A stretch of DNA of 19,222 bases from Streptosporangiaceae bacterium (GCA_030040815.1 JASHSZ010000480.1:1-19222); one strand, 5' to 3'; positions 1-9,599 are shown, counted from the first letter of the stretch. The notes: a model not told the origin generated them from the sequence alone. Translations and numbers: made by a program.

Positions 1-1750
<1,750 letters not shown>

Positions 1751-1756
1751 CCTCAG

Positions 1757-1762
1757 AGCCTA
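1757..1762 (-). promoter_or_regulatory. Candidate -10 box (TAGGCT), leaderless promoter of the MetE-like gene
   Basis: On the minus strand TAGGCT fits the actinobacterial -10 pattern TAnnnT and ends six bases before the GTG start at 1750. That is where transcription would begin at or next to the start codon. No good -35 is visible. It lies in the 20-bp gap after mnmA, so the gene could be read both from the operon and from this site. This is inference from spacing. Confidence 0.4.
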
Positions 1763-1770
1763 GTGGCCGG

Positions 1771-2874
1771 TCAGGCCGCGGATCGGGCGGTGCTGCTGAT
1801 CGTGGCCGAGCCGAGAACGGCATCGCCGTCGTAGAAGACGGCCGCCTGGCCTGGCGCGATCCCGCGGACAGGCTCGCTCAGGCTGACCCTGACCCTGTCG
1901 TCCGCCGACTCGCACACCGCCGGGTGCACCTCGCCGTGGGCGCGCAGCTGCACCAGGCAGCGCAGCGGCTCCGACGGCGGTGCGCAGCCGGACCAGACCG
2001 GCCTGGTCGCCTCGATCTCCCGCACGTCCAGAGCTTCGGGCGGGCCGACGATCACCGTGCGGGAGACCGGCTCGATGCTGAGCACGTACCGAGGCCGGCC
2101 GTCGGCAGCAGGCCGGCCGATGGCAAGGCCCCTGCGCTGACCGATCGTGTATCCGTAACTGCCGTCGTGGTGGCCCACCACGGCACCGTCGGAGTCCAGT
2201 ATTTGGCCCGGTGCGCTGCCGAGCTGCCGCTGCAGGAACGCCTGGGTGTCTCCGTCGGGGATGAAGCAGACGTCGTGGCTGTCTGGCTTGTCCGCCACGG
2301 CGAGGCCGAGCTCGGCTGCCTCCTGGCGCACCTGGTCCTTAGTGATGTCGCCGAGCGGAAACAGTGCGCGGCTCAGCTGCTCGCTAGTCAGCACGCCCAG
2401 CACGTAGGACTGATCCTTCGCCGAGTCGACGCTGCGCACTAGCCGCCGCAGCCCGGTGCCGCCTGGGACGGCCTCGAGCCGGGCATGGTGACCAGTGCAC
2501 ACCACGTCGAAGCCGAGCGCCACAGCCCGGTCGAGCACGGCGGCGAACTTGATCTTTTCGTTGCAGCGCAGGCACGGGTTGGGCGTGTGGCCGCGGGCGT
2601 ATTCCTCGACGAAGTCCTGCATGACGCTGGCCTGGAACTGCTCGGCCATGTCCCACACATAGAACGGGATGCCGATCACGTCCGCAGCGCGGCGGGCGTC
2701 CCGGGCGTCCTCGAGCGTGCAGCAACCCCGGGCGCCGCGCCGGTACGAGCTGGGATTGCGAGATAGGGCCAGATGCACGCCAGTGACATCATGCCCGGCC
2801 GCCGTGGCCCGCGCCGCAGCCACGGCCGAGTCGACCCCGCCGGACATGGCGGCGAGTACCCGCAGTCTGGTCAT
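1771..2874 (-). CDS. mnmA: tRNA-specific 2-thiouridylase MnmA
   Basis: MnmA activates U34 of tRNA-Lys, -Glu and -Gln with ATP and replaces the 2-oxygen with sulfur relayed from a cysteine desulfurase. The 367 residues match the family length. The PP-loop SGGVDS is at 11-16, and [12 protein letters not shown] (99-110) holds the catalytic cysteine (C104, next to C101, giving CxxC). The second cysteine is in [11 protein letters not shown] (C203), and the tRNA-contact stretch [10 protein letters not shown] is at 241-250. A CC pair at 51-52 is an additional cysteine feature. iscS lies 19 bp upstream on the same strand, which matches the sulfur-relay partnership. The ATG has only a weak Shine-Dalgarno, and a TAAGCT box seven bases upstream hints at a leaderless transcript in addition to read-through. 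Confidence 0.97.
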   Translation of the reverse strand: MTRLRVLAAMSGGVDSAVAAARATAAGHDVTGVHLALSRNPSSYRRGARGCCTLEDARDARRAADVIGIPFYVWDMAEQFQASVMQDFVEEYARGHTPNPCLRCNEKIKFAAVLDRAVALGFDVVCTGHHARLEAVPGGTGLRRLVRSVDSAKDQSYVLGVLTSEQLSRALFPLGDITKDQVRQEAAELGLAVADKPDSHDVCFIPDGDTQAFLQRQLGSAPGQILDSDGAVVGHHDGSYGYTIGQRRGLAIGRPAADGRPRYVLSIEPVSRTVIVGPPEALDVREIEATRPVWSGCAPPSEPLRCLVQLRAHGEVHPAVCESADDRVRVSLSEPVRGIAPGQAAVFYDGDAVLGSATISSTARSAA

Positions 2875-2881
2875 CGCTGTC

Positions 2882-2887
2882 AGCTTA
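2882..2887 (-). promoter_or_regulatory. Candidate -10 box (TAAGCT), possible leaderless promoter of mnmA
   Basis: TAAGCT on the minus strand fits TAnnnT and is seven bases upstream of the mnmA ATG at 2874, the spacing expected when transcription starts at the start codon. It sits inside the 19-bp iscS-mnmA gap and touches the mnmA side of the iscS stop region. No clear -35 was seen. Confidence 0.35.
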
Positions 2888-2893
2888 GGTGCC

Positions 2894-4060
2894 TCAGCGG
2901 GCGGCTCGGCGGGCGCGCTCGACCACCTCGCCGATCACCGCGCCGAGGGCGTCGACGTCGGACTGCTCGGAGCTAAATCCGAGCGAGAAGCGCAGCGAGC
3001 CGCGCGCCCGGGCCTCGTCCGCGCCCATGGCTAGCAGCACGTGGCTGGGCTGGGCCACCCCCGCCGTGCACGCCGACCCGGTCGAGCACGCGATGCCGCG
3101 GGCATCCAGCAGCATCAGCAGGGCGTCGCCTTCACAGCCCGGGAAGGAGAAGTGCGCGTTTCCCGGCAGCCTGCCGGGCCCGGCCGGCAGGCCGTTCAGA
3201 ACCGCGTCCGGCACCGCCGCTTGCACCTGGGCGATCAGGTCGTCTCGCAACGCTCCGAGTCGCTTGGCCTCGTCGCCCCGGCGCTGGGCCGCCACCTCTA
3301 CCGCGACGGCGAATGCCCGGATTGCCGGCACATCGAGCGTGCCGGACCTGACGTCTCGCTCCTGACCACCGCCGTGGAGCACCGGCACCGGCTGCTCGCC
3401 CCTGGCCAGCAACAGGGCACCGACCCCCACTGGGCCGCCGATCTTGTGTGCGGTGATCGTCAGTGCGGTCGCGCCGGTCTCCGCGAAGCTCACCGGCAGC
3501 GTGCCTGCAGCCTGCACGGCGTCGCTATGGAACGGAATCCGGTACTCGGCCGCGAGCGCCGCGAGGTCGGCGATCGGCTGCACGGTGCCGACCTCGTTGT
3601 TCGCCCACATGACGCTGATCATGGCCACGCTGCCCGGGGCCTGCTCGATGGCCGCTGCAAGCGCGTCCGGGCTGAGCACGCAACTGGAGTCCACTGGCAG
3701 CCAGACAGCCTCGGCGCCCTGATGCTCGGCCAGCCAGTGCACGCTGTCCAGCACCGCGTGATGCTCGACGGAGGTGGCGAGCACTCGCCGCCTACTCGGG
3801 TCAGCGGCTCTCCTCGCCCAGTACAGCCCCTTGACGGCCAGATTGTCTGCCTCGGTGCCGCCGCTGGTGAAGACCACCTCGCTCGGCCTGGCGCTATAGG
3901 TCTCGGCGATCAGCTCACGGGACTCCTCGACGACCCGCCGGGCGCGCCGACCCGCGTTGTGCAGGGACGACGCGTTGCCCAGCTGGGCTAGCTCCTCGGT
4001 CATCGCGGCGACTGCTGCGGGCAGCAGCGGCGTCGTCGCCGCGTGGTCGAGGTAAGCCAC
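2894..4060 (-). CDS. iscS: Cysteine desulfurase, IscS/NifS family
   Basis: This PLP enzyme removes sulfur from cysteine, giving alanine and an enzyme persulfide used for tRNA thiolation and Fe-S assembly. From the GTG at 4060 (388 residues) the protein begins [11 protein letters not shown], as mycobacterial IscS does ([11 protein letters not shown]). The cofactor-stacking His is in SVEHHAV (about H100), and the Schiff-base Lys is in [11 protein letters not shown] (about K206). [15 protein letters not shown] is near 230-244, and the persulfide Cys is in [10 protein letters not shown] (about C331). I chose GTG because GGAAGG lies six bases upstream. An in-frame ATG at 4108 would add 16 alanine-rich residues and has a weaker ribosome site. 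The position before mnmA suggests that tRNA sulfur transfer is a main role. No iscU or iscA is present here. Confidence 0.95.
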   Translation of the reverse strand: MAYLDHAATTPLLPAAVAAMTEELAQLGNASSLHNAGRRARRVVEESRELIAETYSARPSEVVFTSGGTEADNLAVKGLYWARRAADPSRRRVLATSVEHHAVLDSVHWLAEHQGAEAVWLPVDSSCVLSPDALAAAIEQAPGSVAMISVMWANNEVGTVQPIADLAALAAEYRIPFHSDAVQAAGTLPVSFAETGATALTITAHKIGGPVGVGALLLARGEQPVPVLHGGGQERDVRSGTLDVPAIRAFAVAVEVAAQRRGDEAKRLGALRDDLIAQVQAAVPDAVLNGLPAGPGRLPGNAHFSFPGCEGDALLMLLDARGIACSTGSACTAGVAQPSHVLLAMGADEARARGSLRFSLGFSSEQSDVDALGAVIGEVVERARRAAR

Positions 4061-4149
4061 CGACTGCCTTCCGGCGGCGCTCGCGTCTGCAGCGGCTGGG
4101 TCTGACATGATGCGTCCAGGCGTATGAGTGGTGTCCGTCCAGTGCTTTC

Positions 4150-4161
4150 CCGCACGTCAGG
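4150..4161 (+). repeat. Left arm of a 12-bp inverted repeat flanking the DUF2637 relic
   Basis: CCGCACGTCAGG here is the exact reverse complement of CCTGACGTGCGG at 4734-4745. Allowing single-base gaps, similarity extends to TTTCC before the arm and CG after it. The arms enclose about 570 bp containing the decayed gene. They could be ends of a small mobile segment or part of an old integration, but no transposase or target duplication is visible. Confidence 0.5.
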
Positions 4162-4233
4162 GCGTTGCTGTGTCCGGGCAGATAGCTCTGTTTCCGCCAG
4201 GATAGCGGCAGTCCGCGCAGTGGCGGTGAGACG

Positions 4234-4593
4234 GTGAGTGGCGCCGAGGGCGTGATCAGGTAGGCGACGGCGGTGGCCGTGGCGGCTGTCGCGAGCTTTG
4301 TGGGAGTCGTGTCGTACTTCCACATCTGCGACCTGGCCCGATCGCACGGCGAGACCGGCACGGCGGCGAGGCTGCTTCCGCCGTCGGTGGACAGACTCAT
4401 CGTCGCGGCCAGTCTCCTGCTGCTGCACGAGCCCTGGGCAGGCGTGGAGCACCCGGTCTTGAGCACTGCTGGCTCGGCCTCGGCGTCACCGCGACCATCG
4501 CGGGCAACGTGCGTTCGGGGGGTGAGGTACGGCGTACTCAGCGCAATCATCAGCGCTTGGCCCGCCGTGTCCTTCATCGGCGCGGCTGAACTC
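4234..4593 (+). pseudogene. Decayed DUF2637 membrane-protein gene (actinomycete plasmid/ICE-associated type)
   Basis: Read on the plus strand, the stretch retains the DUF2637 pattern: a hydrophobic helix then VVSYFHICDLARSHGE, TAARLLPPSVDRLIVAASLL, and YGVLSAIISAWPAVSFIGAAEL at the end. It is broken in at least three ways. A TAG at 4261 falls where the family usually has Trp (IR-W-AT). A frameshift near 4460-4472 moves the GLGVTATIAGNV part into another frame. A run of six Gs at 4517-4522 restores the first frame. The conserved SVDG Gly is now Arg. A GTG at 4234 (SGAEGVIR) is a plausible old start, and the sequence after AAEL is unrecognisable. DUF2637 proteins are common on actinomycete conjugative and integrative elements, so this is probably a remnant of one. 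Confidence 0.75.
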
Positions 4594-4733
4594 CAGAACG
4601 ACGGGACGAACGCACACTCCACAAAGGCATTGGCCGCCTGGAGGTCGATGCTTTGTTGTTGTACAGCTCTGCCCGCCGCCGTCATTGAACTCCTAGCTGC
4701 TGGCCAGCCCCTGCAAAGTGGCCCTGCATACCG

Positions 4734-4745
4734 CCTGACGTGCGG
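4734..4745 (-). repeat. Right arm of the 12-bp inverted repeat
   Basis: CCTGACGTGCGG on the plus strand pairs with 4150-4161. Its position after the DUF2637 relic makes the pair a possible boundary of the decayed segment. Confidence 0.5.
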
Positions 4746-4750
4746 AAACT

Positions 4751-4781
4751 CGCCAGGCGACATGCGTCAAGCCTCCTGGCG
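4751..4781 (-). terminator. Possible hairpin/terminator downstream of etfA
   Basis: CGCCAGG (4751-4757) and CCTGGCG (4775-4781) can pair with a 17-base loop, 66 bp past the etfA stop. On the minus strand the stem is followed only by AGTTTCC, with no real T-run, so intrinsic termination is uncertain. Confidence 0.25.
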
Positions 4782-4846
4782 GCTGATTCCTGTCCCGGTC
4801 ACAGGGCCGACCGACCAGCCGCGCGCGGACCGCCGTGCTGGAGTCA

Positions 4847-5803
4847 TCACCCGGCCTGCCGCTTGCCGATCTCCTCGATGAGCTGCGGAACGACCTTGAA
4901 GAGGTCGCCGACGACGCCGAAGTCGGCGAGCTCGAAGATCGGCGCCTCGGGGTCCTTGTTCACCACCATGATCGTCTTCGACGTCTGCATGCCGGCCCGG
5001 TGCTGGATCGCGCCGGAGATGCCGATCGCCATGTACAGCTGCGGCGACACCGTCTTGCCGGTCTGGCCGACCTGGAACTGGTGCGGGTACCAGCCAGCGT
5101 CGGTGGCCGCGCGGGACGCGCCAACCGCCGCGCCGAGGGAGTCGGCGAGCTGCTCGATGAGCGCGAAGTGCTCACCCGAGCCGAGCCCGCGGCCGCCGGA
5201 GACGACGATGGAGGCCTCGGTGAGCTCGGGCCGCTCGCCGCGCTCGGCCACGACCTGCCCGGTCACCCGCGCGCCCTTCGCAGCGTCGCTGACGGTGAAC
5301 TCGACCGGCTCGAGGTCCGCCGGGCCAGGCGCCGGCTCGGGCGTGACGGCGTTGGGCCGGACGGCGATGATCGGCGTGCCGGTTCGCACTCGCGACTGCA
5401 CGGTGATGGCGCCGCCGAAGATGGACTGCTCCCCCACCACGCCGTCAGCCAGCCCGGTGACGTCGGTCAGGATGCCGGAGCCGGTCTTGACGGCCAGCCG
5501 GCCGGCTACCTCCCGGCCCTCCGACGTCGCCGCCACCAGCACCGCGGCCGGTGCCGCGGTGGCAACGAGGTGGGCTAGCAACTCGGCCTTCGGCGCCACC
5601 ACGTACTCGGCGTAATCAGTGCTGTCGGCGACGTAGACCTTCACGGCGCCGAACTCAGCCAGCCGGGCCTGGCCCCGCTCGGCGCCGTCGCCGGTCCACA
5701 CGACCGACGGCTCACCGTGCGCCCGCGCCAGCGTGAGCAGCTCGGTGGTGACCTTCTTGACGGTCTCGCCGTCGTGCTCGGCAAGTACCAGGATCTCAGC
5801 CAT
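4847..5803 (-). CDS. etfA: Electron transfer flavoprotein subunit alpha
   Basis: EtfA binds FAD and, with EtfB, carries electrons from acyl-CoA and related dehydrogenases to the quinone pool. The 318 residues are normal for the family. The C-terminal FAD domain is complete: SGGRGLGSGEHF (202-213), SRAATDAGW (230-238), GQTGKTVSPQLYMA (246-259), GISGAIQH (261-268), VVNKDPEAPIF (280-290) and a final ADFGVVGDLFKVVP. The gene lies 37 bp after etfB on the same strand and is presumably co-transcribed with it. The ATG at 5803 has GGAAGGG about 11 bases upstream, a slightly long spacing. The adjacency of etfBA to iscS and mnmA matches the fixA-fixB-iscS-trmU order in mycobacteria. Confidence 0.97.
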   Translation of the reverse strand: MAEILVLAEHDGETVKKVTTELLTLARAHGEPSVVWTGDGAERGQARLAEFGAVKVYVADSTDYAEYVVAPKAELLAHLVATAAPAAVLVAATSEGREVAGRLAVKTGSGILTDVTGLADGVVGEQSIFGGAITVQSRVRTGTPIIAVRPNAVTPEPAPGPADLEPVEFTVSDAAKGARVTGQVVAERGERPELTEASIVVSGGRGLGSGEHFALIEQLADSLGAAVGASRAATDAGWYPHQFQVGQTGKTVSPQLYMAIGISGAIQHRAGMQTSKTIMVVNKDPEAPIFELADFGVVGDLFKVVPQLIEEIGKRQAG

Positions 5804-5840
5804 GCCCTAGGAACCCTTCCGGCCAGTGCGGGGTGCGTGC

Positions 5841-6620
5841 TCAGATGAACTTGCGGGACGCCAGGAACTCGGCGGCATTGACGCCGCCGTCACCGCCGTC
5901 GGTCACGATGACGCCGGCGGCGCGGGGCGGGCGGGCGGCGAAGCTGACCACCTCGGTCGCGCTCGCCGCGAAGCCAGCCTCCTCGGCGCCGATTCCCAGG
6001 TCGGCCGCCGTGAGCGTCTCGACTGGCTTCTTCTTGGCCGCCATGATGCCCTTGAACGACGGGTAGCGCGGCTCATTGATCTTCTCGACCACGCTGACGA
6101 TCGCGGGCAAGGTCGCCTCCACGGTGTCGTAGCCGTAGTCGGTCTGGCGGTGGATCATGATCTTCGAGCCGTCGATCTCGACCTTGCTGGCGAATGACAT
6201 CTGCGGCACGCCTAGCCGCTCGGCCAGCATCGCGGCCAGCGTGCCCATTCGCGCGTCCGTGGACTCCGACCCCAGAATCACTGCGTCAAAGCCCGTCCGG
6301 CGCAACACGCTCGCCAGCACCTCCGACGTCACCAGGGCATCCGAGCCGCGCAACGCCGGGTCACTGATGTGCACCGCCTTGTCTGCGCCCATCGACAGCG
6401 CCTTGCGGATCGCCTCGGCCGTCTTCTCCGGGCCCATCGACATGATCGTCACCTCACCGCCGTGCTGTTCGACCAGCCGCAGGCCCTCCTCGGTCGCGTA
6501 CTCGTCAAGCTCGTTGATGACCGCGTCGGCCGCGTCCCGGTCCAGCGTGCTGTCATCGGCCCGCAGCTTCCGCTCCGAATAGGTGTCCGGCACCTGCTTG
6601 ACCAGGACCACGATGTTCAT
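5841..6620 (-). CDS. etfB: Electron transfer flavoprotein subunit beta
   Basis: EtfB is the AMP-binding partner of EtfA. The 259-residue protein begins MNIVVLVKQVPDT and has NELDEYATEEGLRL (36-49) and ILGSESTDARMG (115-126). It also carries the family signature around VEATLPAIVSVVEKINEPRY (167-186), followed by PSFKGIMAAKKK. I chose the ATG at 6620. The same frame remains open far upstream, to 7322, but that extension runs through the 24-bp tandem repeat and antisense to folD and has no homology to the family. A purine stretch AGAAAGG lies about 13 bases upstream. The untranslated region before it is unusual because it holds six hairpin-forming repeats and a palindrome in the probable promoter. 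Confidence 0.96.
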   Translation of the reverse strand: MNIVVLVKQVPDTYSERKLRADDSTLDRDAADAVINELDEYATEEGLRLVEQHGGEVTIMSMGPEKTAEAIRKALSMGADKAVHISDPALRGSDALVTSEVLASVLRRTGFDAVILGSESTDARMGTLAAMLAERLGVPQMSFASKVEIDGSKIMIHRQTDYGYDTVEATLPAIVSVVEKINEPRYPSFKGIMAAKKKPVETLTAADLGIGAEEAGFAASATEVVSFAARPPRAAGVIVTDGGDGGVNAAEFLASRKFI

Positions 6621-6676
6621 CAGCTCGCCCGACCTTTCTCTCCGACCCCGGCTCGTGCGCTCGCCGACCATAGGCA

Positions 6677-6816
6677 TCCGGCTTCGCCAGCCACCGCCCG
6701 TCCGGCTTCGCCAGCCACCGCCCGTCCGGCTTCGCCAGCCACCGCCCGTCCGGCTTCGCCAGCCACCGCCCGTCCGGCTTCGCCAGCAACCGCCCGTCCG
6801 GCTTCGCCGGCCACCG
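6677..6816 (-). repeat. 24-bp tandem repeat, five full copies plus one partial, in the etfB leader
   Basis: Copies start at 6677, 6701, 6725, 6749, 6773 and 6797. The last covers 20 bases and diverges. Copies 1-4 are identical. Copy 5 has one change (AGCAAC for AGCCAC) and copy 6 has GCCGGCC for GCCAGCC. Every copy keeps CCGGCTTCGCC, which on the minus strand is GGCGAAGCCGG: a short stem closed by a GAA loop, containing GCGAAGC, a sequence known to form an exceptionally stable mini-hairpin in DNA. If transcription starts at the promoter near 6892-6920, the etfBA mRNA leader carries six such hairpins at 24-nt spacing. Function is unknown. Confidence 0.9.
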
Positions 6817-6891
6817 AGCACTGTACCGCCTGCCAGAGCACCGCCAGTCGCGCGAGGCAGGCCGCCGCCACCGCCCACGTATCGCTGCCAG

Positions 6892-6920
6892 CTTATGTTA
6901 CTGGTCAGTAGCACTGCCAA
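6892..6920 (-). promoter_or_regulatory. Candidate etfBA promoter
   Basis: On the minus strand TTGGCA (6915-6920, five of six to TTGACA) is 17 bases from CATAAG (6892-6897, four of six to TATAAT). The last base of the -10 is weak, and TAACAT overlapping it is an alternative with short spacing. The start would be near 6885, giving a leader of about 265 nt that includes all the repeats. Confidence 0.45.
6896..6913. promoter_or_regulatory. Palindromic operator candidate in the etfBA promoter
   Basis: The core TACTGGTCAGTA (6899-6910) has perfect five-base arms around two central bases. The outer TG and CA also pair, giving an 18-bp palindrome with one mismatched pair besides the centre. It fills the spacer between the -35 and -10 boxes, where a bound repressor would block RNA polymerase. 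The size and shape suit a TetR-family regulator, but no regulator gene is in the window. The assignment is inference. Confidence 0.5.
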
Positions 6921-7030
6921 TCGGGTCACGTACGCGGCCACACCCGGACTTGCCACCGACTTCGCGCGGTTGGCCGCACGGTATCTCCGGGTATGGGGAG
7001 ACGGAATCGATGGAATGTCGGCGGACGGGC

Positions 7031-7888
7031 TCAGTTGCCGGTCAGCTGGCGCTCCGCGGCCTCGACGACGTTGACCAGGAGCATGGCCCTGGTCATCGGG
7101 CCGACCCCACCGGGGACCGGCGCCAGGAAGCCGGCCACCTCCGCTACCGCCGGGTCCACGTCGCCGACCAGGCCCGCGTCGGTCCTGGTAATCCCCACGT
7201 CCACGACGGCTGCACCACTCTTGACCATGTCGGGGGTGAGCAACGCCGGGCGGCCCGCGGCGACGACGACAATGTCGGCTGCCCGAGTGTGCGCGGCCAG
7301 GTCTCTGGTCCCCGTGTGGCACTGGGTCACGGTGGCATTCTCGGTGCGGCGGGTAAGCAGGAGACCCAGCGCCCGACCGACAGTGATGCCCCGTCCGATC
7401 ACGGTGACCTCGGCGCCCGCGATCGGCACGTCGTAGCGGCGCAGCAACGCCACGATGCCCTTCGGCGTGCAGGGCAGCGGCCCCGGCTCGCCGAGTACCA
7501 GCTTCCCGAGGTTGGCAGGCTGTAGCCCGTCTGCATCCTTGACCGGGTCGATCATGCCGAGCACCCGCTGGGCATCGAGGCCCGCCGGGAGCGGCAGCTG
7601 CACGATGTACCCGGTGCAGGCGGGGTCGGCGTTGAGCTCCGCGACCACGTCCTCGACCTGCTGTTGCGTGGCGTCCGCCGGAAGGTCTCTTCTGATGCTC
7701 CGGATCCCGACCTCCGCGCAGTCGCGGTGCTTACCGGCCACGTAGGCGCGGCTGCCCGGATCGTCGCCGACCAGCACCGTACCCAGGCCCGGCGTCACGC
7801 CCGCGGTGGTGAGTGTCGCCACGCGCTCGGCCAGATCAGCCTTGATCGCGGCAGCCGTGGCCTTGCCATCGAGAATCGTCGCAGTCAT
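7031..7888 (-). CDS. folD: Bifunctional methylenetetrahydrofolate dehydrogenase/cyclohydrolase FolD
   Basis: FolD interconverts 5,10-methylene-THF and 10-formyl-THF, the formyl donor for PurN and PurH encoded just upstream. From the ATG at 7888 it is 285 residues, beginning [16 protein letters not shown] as in Streptomyces FolD. The catalytic Lys is in YVAGKHRDC (K53). Other signatures are GYIVQLPLP (93-101), [14 protein letters not shown] (117-130), the dinucleotide motif IGRGITVGR (164-172) and [10 protein letters not shown] (259-268). The family's GRP is GRA here, a mild difference. An ATG three codons upstream (7897) and a GTG at 7939 are alternatives. None has a strong ribosome site, and I favour 7888 by family N-terminus. 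It follows purH by 100 bp on the same strand. Confidence 0.95.
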   Translation of the reverse strand: MTATILDGKATAAAIKADLAERVATLTTAGVTPGLGTVLVGDDPGSRAYVAGKHRDCAEVGIRSIRRDLPADATQQQVEDVVAELNADPACTGYIVQLPLPAGLDAQRVLGMIDPVKDADGLQPANLGKLVLGEPGPLPCTPKGIVALLRRYDVPIAGAEVTVIGRGITVGRALGLLLTRRTENATVTQCHTGTRDLAAHTRAADIVVVAAGRPALLTPDMVKSGAAVVDVGITRTDAGLVGDVDPAVAEVAGFLAPVPGGVGPMTRAMLLVNVVEAAERQLTGN

Positions 7889-7988
7889 CGTGGTCATTGT
7901 TCCCGACCGGCCGAACCGCGTCCTTGTCGGGGACACCAAGCGACGGCGGTCGCTTCTGGTTCGCCCGCTCAGGCGGCGAATCAGGCGG

Positions 7989-9572
7989 TCAGTGGTAGAA
8001 GTGCCGCACCCCGGTGAAGTACAGCGCGACGCCAGCGTCCTGGGCGGCGACGATGGAAAGCTCGTCGCGGATCGAGCCGCCCGGCTCGGCTACCGCTCGC
8101 ACCCCGGCGTCGATCAGCACCTCGAGCGCGTCCGGGAACGGGAAGTACGCGTCGCTCGCGGCCACCGACCCGGCCGCCCGGTCACCTGCCCTGGCCACGG
8201 CTAGCCGGCTGGCGTCGACGCGGTTGACCTGGCCCATGCCGATACCGACGCTGGCCCGCGCGGAGGCCAGCAATATCGCATTCGACTTCACCGCGCGGCA
8301 GGCCCGCCACGCGAACTCCAGGTCACCCACCGTGTCGTCGTCAACCGCGCTGCCCGCCACCAGCCGCCAGTCGGCGGCCGAGTCTCCCGGCTGGCTGCCC
8401 GTGTCAGGTGTCTGCATGAGCAGGCCGCCGCTGATCTGACGCCAGTTCACTTCGCCGGTACCGGGCTCTGCCGGCGGCGGCGGGCAGCGCAGCAGACGCA
8501 AGTTCTTCTGCTTAGCCAGGATGTCCAGCGCTGCGGGATCGAAGTCCGGGGCGATGATCACCTCGGTGAAGATGTCCGCGATCTGGCTAGCCATCGCGGC
8601 ACTGACCAGCCCGTTCGCCGCGATCACCCCGCCGAAAGCGGACACCGGGTCGCAGGCATTCGCCTTACGGTGCGCTTCTGCCAGGTCCCCGCCCACCGCG
8701 ATGCCGCACGGGTTCGCGTGCTTCATGATCGCCACGCATGGCTCGGCGAAGCTGAATGCGGCCCGGCGCGCCGCGTCGGCGTCGACGTAGTTGTTGTAGG
8801 ACATCGCCTTGCCGTGCAGCACCTCCGCGGCGGTGATGCCGGAGTCTGGCGCGGGGCCGCCGGATGGCCGGTACAGCGCGGCGCGCTGGTGTGGGTTTTC
8901 CCCGTACCGCAGGACGTCCCCTCGCTGCCAGACGGTGCCGACCACGTCCGGCCAGCCCGTCTCCGCCGCCACCGCGTCAGGCGCGTACCGCGCCGCGAAC
9001 CAGGATGCCACCGCGGCGTCGTACGCCGCGGTGTGCGCGTAGGCCTGAGCCGCGAGGCGCCGCCGCTGCTCCAGGGTGAATCCGCCGGCGGCGAGCGCGG
9101 CCGCCACGTCCGGGTATGCCGCCGGGTTCGTTACCACCGCGACCGATGTGTGGTTCTTCGCCGCCGCGCGGACCATGGCCGGACCGCCGATGTCGATCTG
9201 CTCGACACACTCTTCCGCGCTGGCACCGCTCGCCACTGTCTGCTCGAACGGGTACAGGTTCGACACCAGCAGATCGAACGGTTCGATACCGAGGTCAGCG
9301 AGCTGCTCGCGATGGCTTCCCTTGGACGTGTCAGCGAGCAGGCCGGCGTGGACGTTCGGGTGCAGCGTCTTGACGCGGCCGTCCAGGCACTCGGGAAAGC
9401 CGGTGACATCCTCGACCGCGGTGACTTGCACGCCCGCCGCCGCGATCGTCGCCGCGGAGTTGCCCGTGGACACGATCTGCACCCCGGCCGCGTGCAGGGC
9501 CGTGGCCAGTTCCATGAGCCCGGTCTTGTCATAGACACTGACCAGCGCCCGCCGGATAACCACCCTGGTCAC
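7989..9572 (-). CDS. purH: Bifunctional AICAR transformylase/IMP cyclohydrolase PurH
   Basis: PurH performs the last two steps of IMP synthesis: formylation of AICAR with 10-formyl-THF and ring closure. The 527 residues are full length. The cyclohydrolase half has SVYDKTGL (12-19), STGNSAATI (35-43), [15 protein letters not shown] (65-79) and [15 protein letters not shown] (126-140). The transformylase half has [13 protein letters not shown] (222-234), [12 protein letters not shown] (257-268), [11 protein letters not shown] (282-292), VKSNAI (428-433) and SDAYFPFPD (473-481), and the protein ends in [11 protein letters not shown]. The start is GTG with GGGGAT five to six bases upstream. It follows purN by 27 bp on the same strand, so the two are likely co-transcribed, as in other actinobacteria. 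Confidence 0.97.
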   Translation of the reverse strand: MTRVVIRRALVSVYDKTGLMELATALHAAGVQIVSTGNSAATIAAAGVQVTAVEDVTGFPECLDGRVKTLHPNVHAGLLADTSKGSHREQLADLGIEPFDLLVSNLYPFEQTVASGASAEECVEQIDIGGPAMVRAAAKNHTSVAVVTNPAAYPDVAAALAAGGFTLEQRRRLAAQAYAHTAAYDAAVASWFAARYAPDAVAAETGWPDVVGTVWQRGDVLRYGENPHQRAALYRPSGGPAPDSGITAAEVLHGKAMSYNNYVDADAARRAAFSFAEPCVAIMKHANPCGIAVGGDLAEAHRKANACDPVSAFGGVIAANGLVSAAMASQIADIFTEVIIAPDFDPAALDILAKQKNLRLLRCPPPPAEPGTGEVNWRQISGGLLMQTPDTGSQPGDSAADWRLVAGSAVDDDTVGDLEFAWRACRAVKSNAILLASARASVGIGMGQVNRVDASRLAVARAGDRAAGSVAASDAYFPFPDALEVLIDAGVRAVAEPGGSIRDELSIVAAQDAGVALYFTGVRHFYH

Positions 9573-9599
9573 CCGATCCCCACCTCACTCTGCTCGCTG

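Larger units (their letters stand above)
4109..4846. other. Intergenic stretch between iscS and etfA containing a gene relic
   Basis: No intact gene is supported in these 738 bases. They contain the plus-strand DUF2637 relic (4234-4593), a 12-bp inverted repeat whose arms lie on either side of it (4150-4161 and 4734-4745), and a hairpin downstream of etfA (4751-4781). Long minus-strand frames through here have no family signature and run antisense to the relic. Bases 4594-4733 show nothing I can name. I did not find a convincing iscS promoter. Confidence 0.6.
6621..7030. other. Intergenic region between folD and etfB with tandem repeats and promoter
   Basis: This 410-bp stretch has no supported gene. 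From right to left it contains an 18-bp near-palindrome in a candidate etfB promoter (6892-6920) and six 24-bp repeats (6677-6816), then about 56 bp to the etfB ATG. Several reading frames stay open only because the repeat length is a multiple of three. No folD terminator was recognised between 6921 and 7030. Confidence 0.7.

Noticed and set aside
3915..4763. 282-residue minus-strand frame across the iscS-etfA gap
   Set aside because: It overlaps the iscS start in another frame, is antisense to the DUF2637 relic and has no recognisable domain.
4273..4881. 202-residue plus-strand frame as an intact membrane protein
   Set aside because: Its start is truncated by TAG at 4261, the middle is out of frame with the family, the end runs into etfA, and conserved residues are lost. 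It is better described as a pseudogene.
6677..6816. Tandem 24-bp repeats as a CRISPR array
   Set aside because: The copies abut directly with no spacers, and no cas gene is nearby.
6553..7322. Long open frames through the repeats, including an N-terminal extension of etfB to 7322 and a small protein with repeated LAKPDGRW
   Set aside because: The repeat length is a multiple of three, so several frames are open at once. EtfB homology begins at MNIVVLVKQV, and the remainder is antisense to folD.
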